Positions 1 to 4,955 of a stretch of DNA of 5,107 nucleotides are shown piece after piece (position 1 is the first letter of the stretch; each line of letters starts with the position of its first letter). The notes under the pieces were generated by a model, which worked only from the letters and a program-made list of their open reading frames with translations, searched no databases and had not been told where the DNA came from. The position numbers and the translations under genes were made by a program. This DNA comes from a bacterium (GTDB lineage: Bacteria > Patescibacteriota > Gracilibacteria > UBA1369 > LOWO2-01-FULL-3): assembly GCA_027622635.1 (NCBI GenBank), contig JAQBYK010000086.1:1-5107 (forward strand), in the 5' to 3' direction.

Positions 1-57
1 GAGTTGATTGTTTATGGTTGAGTTGATTATTTATAGTTGAGTTGATTGTTTATGGCT
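1..57. repeat. 19-bp tandem repeat, three copies, non-coding
   Basis: Three head-to-tail 19-bp units lie at 1-19, 20-38 and 39-57. The first reads GAGTTGATTGTTTATGGTT; the second differs at three positions and the third at one. A decayed fourth copy (GAATTGAG...) starts at 58 and runs into the end of the HNH gene. The array may continue beyond the left edge. A 19-bp period shifts frame with each copy, and TGA (plus strand) or TAA (minus strand) recurs, so it cannot be coding. It sits immediately 3' of the HNH gene. No unique spacers separate the copies, so it is a minisatellite rather than a CRISPR. Function unknown. Confidence 0.9.
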
Positions 58-67
58 GAATTGAGAT

Positions 68-1300
68 TTATTTTGTGCTTCGCTTTGTTATTTGATCGCT
101 AAGATCCAATTTGCGATTTTGGTGTTGCCCGACTTTTCTAAATTTCATCACTAATTTGTCAATATCGTATCGCGCATCCTGCCTATTCGGATAGTCTCTA
201 ATTCTCCAGAATCTAACATCTTTTTCCTCATTTTCTATCAGGCCCTGGTGTATTAATTTGTGATGATTATTGCACAGAGCAAAGATCCTATCCGGGTCAT
301 GAGTCCACTTCTGCATAAATCGATCAGCATGATGCAGTTCAAAGTAATATTTTACGCAGCCTGGAAACTCACACTTAGAATTTGAGCGTTTCAGGATGAA
401 TTTAGTCATTGCTGATGGCATGTGCCGCGACGCTGCCTCTACAACTGTAGGTTTTTCCAGATCCAGCATTTGATTTCTCAGCCTCAGTAGCTCAGCAATT
501 GGTTCATTCCAGTCGTCGTTGTTTAGTCTGCATAGCTTTTCGGCGAGTTCGGGGGCAAGGTATAGTGGGACAATTATTCTTGGTGCATTTGGATACTCTA
601 TTCCATTCGTTTTAGGGCTGATTAGCCCTTCCACATGATCTTCATTTCGATTTGCTTGATTTGAGCTGTCAGCCTTGCTCCATCCGCTTCCTTGACTTGA
701 GCTGTCAGCCTTGCTCCATCTACTTTCTTGATTTGAGTAATCGCCATTTCCCTGTTCTAATCTCTGCCGCGGTAGAAGCGATACAATATTTTTTACTTCT
801 GTCTCAGGGAATAGCTCCAGCTCCTCATTGTCGGACTTATTAAACTCGGCAAACTTGTTGATTGCACCAAACTTGCCGAACTCGTCGAGCTTTTCAAATC
901 TTTCCCTCCATTCTTTTACATACAACATTAGCTCTTCTCTGTTCATGACTCTGGCTTTCTCCGCCCAAAATCTATCAGTTGATATGGTTGCCACAGTTAT
1001 AACCGGCCTTACCGAGTTTAAACTCTTTTCTTTTGCCACTTTCATCAAGTCCGGCTTATCTTCCAAATTTCTCAATATCCATAAACTCTGATCTACAAGC
1101 CTTTCACTCATACCACTCAACTTGCTGGCATACTCATATATTGATCGAAATCCTCTTTTCTCCCAGACACGAGTTCTGTCAATCTCCAATAACAGCAATT
1201 TACATTTATTCATCCACACCCGAGTATTCCCCCCATACTCAACAAAACGCTCATGCAGATCCTGCTCCTCCTCTATTAGTTTTGAATATCCTTTTCTCAT
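68..1300 (-). CDS. HNH endonuclease-domain protein
   Basis: A 410-residue protein ending in an HNH (beta-beta-alpha-metal) nuclease module at about residues 300-357. Visible motif residues are C310 and C315 (CEFPGC), H323-H324 (ELHHADRF), C343 (ALCNNHH), H346-H347 and H351, followed by GLIENEE. The cysteines and late histidines look like a structural zinc site, with H324 the likely catalytic general base. Where many HNH proteins have Asn-Leu before the LC motif, this one has R338-I339, so the usual central Asn is not obvious. Residues 1-135 form a helical, charged N-terminal region resembling that of other bacterial HNH proteins of unknown role. Residues about 182-238 are a polar linker with a duplicated 12-residue unit (SKADSS core). 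No signal peptide or membrane segment is seen. The ATG at 1300 has no good Shine-Dalgarno; the next in-frame Met is residue 30. The gene stands alone, divergent from the nucleotidyltransferase. It could be a selfish or defence-type nuclease; its target is unknown. Confidence 0.85.
   Translation of the reverse strand: MRKGYSKLIEEEQDLHERFVEYGGNTRVWMNKCKLLLLEIDRTRVWEKRGFRSIYEYASKLSGMSERLVDQSLWILRNLEDKPDLMKVAKEKSLNSVRPVITVATISTDRFWAEKARVMNREELMLYVKEWRERFEKLDEFGKFGAINKFAEFNKSDNEELELFPETEVKNIVSLLPRQRLEQGNGDYSNQESRWSKADSSSQGSGWSKADSSNQANRNEDHVEGLISPKTNGIEYPNAPRIIVPLYLAPELAEKLCRLNNDDWNEPIAELLRLRNQMLDLEKPTVVEAASRHMPSAMTKFILKRSNSKCEFPGCVKYYFELHHADRFMQKWTHDPDRIFALCNNHHKLIHQGLIENEEKDVRFWRIRDYPNRQDARYDIDKLVMKFRKVGQHQNRKLDLSDQITKRSTK
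655..726. repeat. 36-bp in-frame tandem duplication within the HNH gene
   Basis: Two adjacent 36-bp units, 655-690 and 691-726, match at 32 of 36 positions. The first 11 bases of a third copy (CTTGATTTGAG) follow at 727-737. The unit is 12 codons long, so the reading frame survives. It encodes two copies of a 12-residue Ser-rich stretch (SRWSKADSSSQG, then SGWSKADSSNQA) in the linker before the HNH domain, at about residues 192-215. The high identity points to a recent duplication by slippage. The linker probably tolerates length change. Confidence 0.9.
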
Positions 1301-1492
1301 GTGGTCCGAATTGTTGCTAACATTTTAAATAGTAAACATTAAATATTCTTAAAATTTTTCTAAAATTTTCACCTTTAGATTGAAAATGGATGGACAGGTG
1401 TAGCAATTGTTTAGTAATTGCTTCTTGACCTCTAGTTTTTCACCATACTTCCGCAAAAATCATGAATTGATATCTGGGCTTATCTTCACTTT

Positions 1493-1537
1493 GGGTTATC
1501 TGAGTTATCAGAGTTGTCGGGGTTGTTCTAGTTGTCA
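1493..1537. repeat. 9-bp tandem repeat, five degenerate copies
   Basis: Five consecutive 9-bp units: GGGTTATCT, GAGTTATCA, GAGTTGTCG, GGGTTGTTC and TAGTTGTCA, with a further GAG beginning a sixth at 1538. The consensus is close to GAGTTRTCA. The array is intergenic, 76 bp upstream of the nucleotidyltransferase start codon and just upstream of its candidate promoter. It could be an inert minisatellite or a set of phased binding sites. A 9-bp period is slightly short of one helical turn, so sites would rotate gradually around the DNA. Confidence 0.8.
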
Positions 1538-1575
1538 GAGCCTTATTTGGAGCTGATCGGATTGGCTTGAATCTC

Positions 1576-1604
1576 TTGCTAATCCATCTTTTTTGCGCTT
1601 TAAT
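1576..1604 (+). promoter_or_regulatory. Candidate sigma-70-type promoter of the nucleotidyltransferase gene
   Basis: TTGCTA at 1576-1581 (4 of 6 to TTGACA) and TTTAAT at 1599-1604 (5 of 6 to TATAAT) are separated by exactly 17 bp. Transcription would be expected to start around 1610-1612, and the ATG begins at 1613. The transcript would therefore have almost no 5' leader, which fits the absence of a Shine-Dalgarno before this start. The call rests on consensus matching alone in an AT-rich region. Confidence 0.4.
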
Positions 1605-1612
1605 AAGCCCAT

Positions 1613-2425
1613 ATGAAAGGAATAATTCTTGCAGGAGGAACAGGTAGTAGGCTTAATCCGCTTACCAAAGTAACAAATAAGCATCTTCTCCCTGTCTACA
1701 ATAAGCCGATGATTTATTACCCTCTTTATACTTTGAAGGAGGCCGGCATTACGAGTGTCATGATTGTATCCGGCAAAGGCCATGCCGGTAGCTTTTTGGA
1801 GCTTCTTGGCTCCGGTGCTGAGATTGGCATGAAAATATCCTATGAAGTGCAGGAAGAGGCCGGAGGTATTGCTCAGGCCCTTGGTTTAACTCAGAATTTC
1901 GCCAATAACGAAAAAGTTGTAGTAGTTTTGGGCGACAACATAATAGAAGACAATATTAGTGCTGCAATAAGTGAATTTCGCATGCAGCCAAGGGGGGCCA
2001 GGATTTTTCTTAAGAAAGTGGATAATCCTCAAGCTTACGGTGTTGCTGAGCTTGAAAACGACAGAATTACTTCAATTGTTGAGAAGCCTGAAAGTCCCAG
2101 ATCTGATTTAGCGGTCATCGGTTGTTATATGTATGATCCTCAGGTTTACGAAGTTATCACAGGCCTTAGCCCTTCAAATAGGAATGAGTTGGAAATTACC
2201 GATGTGAATAACTATTATTTGCAACAAGGGACTTTGAAATACGACATTATTGATGGTTTCTGGGGAGATGGTGGAGAGTCCTTTGATAGTTTGATGGAAG
2301 CTTCCTCATTAGTACAAAAGAGCGAATTGGCAAAAGTTGACCACAGGCTTACCTTATTAGACAGAAAACACAAAAATTTAACTCCAAATGAAGAAAATAC
2401 TGGTAACCGGGTCTATAGCATATGA
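1613..2425 (+). CDS. rmlA: Sugar-1-phosphate nucleotidyltransferase, RmlA-like (glucose-1-phosphate thymidylyltransferase family)
   Basis: A 270-residue cytoplasmic enzyme expected to join a sugar 1-phosphate to an NTP (dTTP in classical RmlA), giving an NDP-sugar and pyrophosphate for surface polysaccharide synthesis. The N-terminal nucleotide-binding signature is intact (ILAGGTGSRLNPLT, residues 5-18), followed by NKHLLPVYNKPMIYYPL (22-38). Other family motifs are EEAGGIAQAL (81-90), LGDNI (106-110, D108 a likely Mg ligand), EKPE (157-160) and ELEITDVN (192-199). The second metal-site region reads WGDGGES (217-223) instead of the classical W-x-DTGT, with D219 retained. The catalytic core ends near residue 240, so this is the short family form, lacking the C-terminal extension of ~290-residue RmlA. 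The last 30 residues are a non-conserved tail whose DNA overlaps the next gene. The start is fixed by the conserved MKGIILAGG; no Shine-Dalgarno precedes it. Family is certain; substrate (glucose, or another hexose or heptose) is not. Confidence 0.9.
   Translation: MKGIILAGGTGSRLNPLTKVTNKHLLPVYNKPMIYYPLYTLKEAGITSVMIVSGKGHAGSFLELLGSGAEIGMKISYEVQEEAGGIAQALGLTQNFANNEKVVVVLGDNIIEDNISAAISEFRMQPRGARIFLKKVDNPQAYGVAELENDRITSIVEKPESPRSDLAVIGCYMYDPQVYEVITGLSPSNRNELEITDVNNYYLQQGTLKYDIIDGFWGDGGESFDSLMEASSLVQKSELAKVDHRLTLLDRKHKNLTPNEENTGNRVYSI
2388..2425 (+). other. 38-nt gene overlap, nucleotidyltransferase end and kinase start
   Basis: The kinase ATG at 2388 lies 38 nt before the end of the nucleotidyltransferase TGA (2423-2425), in a different frame. 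Both readings are supported: the kinase start encodes the conserved first beta-strand MKKILVTGSIAYDHL, while the upstream frame encodes only its non-conserved final residues. Overlaps this long exceed the usual 1-4 nt coupling junctions. Ribosomes finishing the first gene would pass over the second start, so translational coupling is plausible. Confidence 0.85.
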
Positions 2426-3323
2426 TCATTTATTAAGCTTTGATGGTAAGTTTAGTGACTCCATTATTGCTGAGCAGCTTAAAAATTTAAGTGTTTCTTT
2501 TACTGCAAATTCTCATCATAGCGATTTTGGTGGATGCGGTGCCAATATTGCTTATAATTTGATGCTTCTTGGTGAGTCCCCTCTTCTTTTTGCTGTTGTA
2601 GGTAATGACTTCGATCGATATGGTAGCTGGCTTAAAAAGAATGATATTTCTATTGAGGAACTCATTATTGATGAGAATTATCCTTGTGCCCAGGCCTTTG
2701 TTTTGACTGATAAGGAGAATAATCAGATCGCGATCTTTTCTCCAGCTGCGATGGCTGAGCATAAAGTCGAGATAGAATTAAAGAATGAAGATTTTTCTCT
2801 ATTGGAAAGAGCAATTCTCTCTCCTGAAAATCCTGCGCGCATGCTATATCTGGCAAAGTATTTTAGTGAGAATTCTTTGCCTTTCATTTTTGATCCCGGT
2901 CAGGCTATCCCTGTACTGCCTAAGGAGAGTCTTTCTTTCATTATACAAAAATCCAGTGGTGTTATCCTGAACGATTATGAGGGCGAGATCTTAATGCAGA
3001 AGCTTGGTTTGACTCTTGAAGAAAGTGCTTCGGATAGTGGATTTTTGATACGAACACTTGGCGCTGATGGTTGTGAACTATTTGAAAATGGTAAAGTAGT
3101 GAAGACTCCGACTTATGCGAATACTCATGTTGTTGACGTTACAGGTTGTGGAGATGCATTCAGAGCCGGCCTGCTTCATGGACTCTCAAAGGAGAAGTCT
3201 TTGACTAATTCCTGCGCTGTGGCCTGCGCGGTAGCTTCTTTTGCAGCTGAAAAGGAAGGCACCCAAAATCATACATTTAATGATGATGAAATGTATGAAA
3301 GACTTAAGACATTACTTTCTTGA
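2388..3323 (+). CDS. PfkB-family carbohydrate/nucleoside kinase (adenosine kinase-like)
   Basis: A 311-residue ribokinase-fold enzyme, expected to move the gamma-phosphate of ATP to a sugar or nucleoside hydroxyl. The start MKKILVTGSIAYDHL matches the first beta-strand of the family, with D13 in the substrate-binding position. The FGGCGANIAYNLMLLG segment (47-62) is the N-terminal Gly-Gly signature. FDPGQ (168-172), NDYEGE (195-200, the NxxE metal/phosphate motif) and RTLGADG (222-228) follow. The C-terminal signature DVTGCGDAFRAGLLHGL (250-266) holds the catalytic base D256; its anion hole reads GCGD where GAGD is commoner. The segment pattern resembles bacterial adenosine kinase-like PfkB proteins more than fructokinase or 6-phosphofructokinase, but the substrate cannot be read from sequence. 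The start codon lies 38 nt inside the nucleotidyltransferase gene in another frame, so the two are surely cotranscribed. No Shine-Dalgarno is seen. Its 3' end overlaps the convergent pyruvyl transferase gene. Confidence 0.9.
   Translation: MKKILVTGSIAYDHLLSFDGKFSDSIIAEQLKNLSVSFTANSHHSDFGGCGANIAYNLMLLGESPLLFAVVGNDFDRYGSWLKKNDISIEELIIDENYPCAQAFVLTDKENNQIAIFSPAAMAEHKVEIELKNEDFSLLERAILSPENPARMLYLAKYFSENSLPFIFDPGQAIPVLPKESLSFIIQKSSGVILNDYEGEILMQKLGLTLEESASDSGFLIRTLGADGCELFENGKVVKTPTYANTHVVDVTGCGDAFRAGLLHGLSKEKSLTNSCAVACAVASFAAEKEGTQNHTFNDDEMYERLKTLLS
3304..3323. other. 20-nt convergent overlap of kinase and pyruvyl transferase 3' ends
   Basis: The kinase stop TGA is at 3321-3323 and the opposing pyruvyl transferase stop TAA is at 3306-3304, so the last codons of both genes share the same DNA. 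There is no intergenic hairpin or T-run here. Each transcript must therefore end inside the opposite gene or be terminated by another mechanism, giving antisense-overlapping mRNA ends. Confidence 0.9.
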
Positions 3324-4380
3324 TTATTTTTCTTATTTCAACATGTGCTTTCTCCGCTTTTTTATTAAATTGTTTCATTTTTGTTTTATATGAATCTCTG
3401 TTCTTTATAATTCCTTTAAACATTTTCATCATATCATCCGAATCAGCCTCTTCCATGTTTACAAGATATTGAGATAGCTCTGTATAATTTAAGAATGCTT
3501 CTACCTTTGGGGCATAGTTTATTGCGATAAAGGGAGTTTCGTTTTTGATTGCTCCGATTATTGAGTGAAGTCGCATTCCTAAAACAAAATTAGCTCTACT
3601 AAATTCCTCCAGAATTTTGTTTTGGGATTTGATGTGTTTCACTTTTTGTGGTCGCACCATCATACTAATAACGTCTTCGTTTAGTTTGGAATCCTGCAAC
3701 TCACCCTTTTGAAAGTCCACTAATTTCACCTTCCATCCGAATTCAACAAGCTCATCAAGAAAATTGGCAATTTGCTTTTTGAATAGCAGGCTTATGTAAT
3801 CCATTTGCCTCAATGCGATTACTGCTTTTTTTTCAGTTGTGTCTAGTACTTTTGCCTTTGAGCAGAACGCAAAATCAGGCGCTACAGAAATATTTTTCTT
3901 TATTCCGAGTGATCTAAGTCTACTTTTTGATTCCGGATCTCTCACTACAATTAACTCTGATTTTTTGAATATCCGCTTAACTATTAACTTTCTTGTCAGC
4001 CCTTTTAGTTTGCCTATGCTCTGCCCCAGCATCAGCACCGGTTTTTTGTAGAGGTAAGCTCTGAATGCCTGCATTCCCCATATAAAATTTGCGTTGAATG
4101 TTAAGGATCCGAAAAGGCCTCCCCCACCTAGAATAAAGTAGTCGCATTCTTTTAGTGCTTCTTTTGTTTTACTTGTGTTCGTAAAGAAGCTTCGTATACC
4201 TGCCGGAAATTTTTCCACTGATTTTACTTTGTGTATTTTACTTGTTTCGCTGGGCTTTCCGCTTAGTACAGTTATTTCTGCATTTGGGTCTATGGATTTC
4301 AATGTTTCCAAAAGACCCCCAAGTATCATTTCGTCACCCAGATTCCCTGCCCCATAATTGCCACATACTACTATTTTCAT
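3304..4380 (-). CDS. csaB: Polysaccharide pyruvyl transferase family protein, CsaB-like
   Basis: A 358-residue GT-B-like protein of the polysaccharide pyruvyl transferase family. Members such as CsaB transfer pyruvate from phosphoenolpyruvate to a sugar of a cell-wall-linked polysaccharide, making a ketal that anchors S-layer proteins with SLH domains. Family hallmarks are the N-terminal GNYGAGNLGDE (7-17), FILGGGGLF (82-90), GQSIG (119-123), VRDPES (146-151), APDFAF (167-172), GMRLHS (268-273) and INYAPKV (287-293). The last ~40 residues are Lys-rich and helical. There is no signal peptide, consistent with a cytoplasmic enzyme acting on a lipid-linked precursor. The start overlaps the rnhB stop by ATGA, so it is likely translated by coupling from rnhB. 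The 3' end shares 20 nt with the convergent kinase gene. Family assignment is firm; the acceptor polysaccharide and a role in S-layer attachment are inferred from family only. Confidence 0.87.
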   Translation of the reverse strand: MKIVVCGNYGAGNLGDEMILGGLLETLKSIDPNAEITVLSGKPSETSKIHKVKSVEKFPAGIRSFFTNTSKTKEALKECDYFILGGGGLFGSLTFNANFIWGMQAFRAYLYKKPVLMLGQSIGKLKGLTRKLIVKRIFKKSELIVVRDPESKSRLRSLGIKKNISVAPDFAFCSKAKVLDTTEKKAVIALRQMDYISLLFKKQIANFLDELVEFGWKVKLVDFQKGELQDSKLNEDVISMMVRPQKVKHIKSQNKILEEFSRANFVLGMRLHSIIGAIKNETPFIAINYAPKVEAFLNYTELSQYLVNMEEADSDDMMKMFKGIIKNRDSYKTKMKQFNKKAEKAHVEIRKIIKKVMS

Positions 4381-4934
4381 CGTTTAAAAGTATAACTTCT
4401 TCTATGGATATCACAAAATCCGAATTCATTTATAGTGCTTCGATGCAGTCTTGTTCCGTAACCTTTATGTTTCTCAAACCCATATTTCGGATATTCTTTA
4501 CTATAATATCTCATAATTGCGTCCCTTGTGACTTTGGCTAAAACAGATGCTGCAGCGATGCATTGGATTCTTCTGTCTCCTTTGATTACCGTTTGAAATG
4601 GAATATCTATTATTTGCTTGTCTCTCCCATCTATCAATACATAATCCGGCTTATGTTTTAGGGATCTTATGCATATGTCGTTTGCAATTATTGTTGCATT
4701 TAGGATGTTGATTTCATCAATTAGTGCGTGTCCTACAATTCCAATGGCATAATCAATGCAGTTATCAAGAATCACCGGAAATAGTTCCTCTCTTCTTTTT
4801 TGAGAAAGGAGTTTGCTGTCGTTTAGCCCTTTTATTCTGGCGTTTCTTTTTAAAATTACCGCTGCACTAACTACCGGTCCGGCCATTGGGCCTCGTCCCG
4901 CTTCGTCAATTCCCGCAACAAGATTAAATCCCAT
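4377..4934 (-). CDS. rnhB: Ribonuclease HII
   Basis: A 185-residue type 2 RNase H that cuts the RNA strand of RNA-DNA hybrids and starts removal of single ribonucleotides misincorporated in DNA. All expected catalytic residues are visible: D10 and E11 in GIDEAGRGPMAGPV, D102 in LIDG, and D120 in VIKGDRR. The GRG motif (13-15) and Y159 (in HKGYGT), which recognise the RNA-DNA junction, are present. The AAASVLAKVTRD segment (127-138) is the usual family helix. The length is near the short end for bacterial RNase HII, with little beyond the core, so the gene is complete and probably active. The ATG at 4934 is chosen because only about eight residues normally precede the IDEAGRG motif. It starts 21 nt after the upstream stop and overlaps the pyruvyl transferase gene by 4 nt, placing it mid-operon. 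Confidence 0.97.
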   Translation of the reverse strand: MGFNLVAGIDEAGRGPMAGPVVSAAVILKRNARIKGLNDSKLLSQKRREELFPVILDNCIDYAIGIVGHALIDEINILNATIIANDICIRSLKHKPDYVLIDGRDKQIIDIPFQTVIKGDRRIQCIAAASVLAKVTRDAIMRYYSKEYPKYGFEKHKGYGTRLHRSTINEFGFCDIHRRSYTFKR

Positions 4935-4955
4935 ACTTTTTAGTTGGGTAGGTTT

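Larger units (their letters stand above)
1301..1612. other. Divergent intergenic region between HNH and nucleotidyltransferase genes
   Basis: These 312 bp separate two divergently oriented genes, so promoters for both should be here. The part next to the HNH gene (about 1321-1375) is very AT-rich with repeated A/T tracts. It contains -10-like hexamers on the minus strand (TAAAAT at 1327-1322, TACTAT at 1334-1329), but no matching -35. A 7-bp inverted repeat (AGCAATT at 1402-1408, AATTGCT at 1416-1422, 7-nt loop) lies in the middle. The right part holds the 9-bp tandem repeat (1493-1537) and the candidate promoter at 1576-1604. I see no credible small gene, tRNA or riboswitch. Confidence 0.7.

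Noticed and set aside
1..57. 19-bp repeats as a CRISPR array
   Set aside because: The copies are directly adjacent with no unique spacers, the unit is shorter than usual CRISPR repeats, and no cas gene is present.
652..1328. Plus-strand open frames opposite the HNH gene
   Set aside because: Their Ser/Leu/Phe-rich sequences are the antisense reading of the HNH gene and lack any domain.
1402..1440. Inverted repeat AGCAATT/AATTGCT followed by a T-run as a terminator
   Set aside because: The 7-bp stem is AT-rich and weak, the T-run (1436-1440) lies more than 10 nt past the stem, and no gene ends here because both flanking genes start from this region.
1467..1556. Short plus-strand open frame through the 9-bp repeat
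   Set aside because: It has only a TTG possible start, is about 30 codons, has no ribosome site, and its Cys/Ser/Gly composition simply reflects the repeat.
1535..1783. Minus-strand 82-codon open frame
   Set aside because: It is antisense to the conserved N-terminal nucleotide-binding region of the nucleotidyltransferase and shows no recognisable motif.
2261..2425. Frameshifted or truncated long RmlA
   Set aside because: The core through residue ~240 is intact and short-form family members end near there; the next frame is the start of a complete kinase rather than a lost RmlA C-terminus.
2487..2762. Minus-strand 91-codon open frame
   Set aside because: It lies wholly antisense to the kinase, whose family motifs are intact in the other strand.
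1613..4934. Recoded TGA (Gly in Gracilibacteria/SR1 code 25)
   Set aside because: TGA occurs at the expected ends of three conserved proteins and not inside them, so the standard bacterial code fits.
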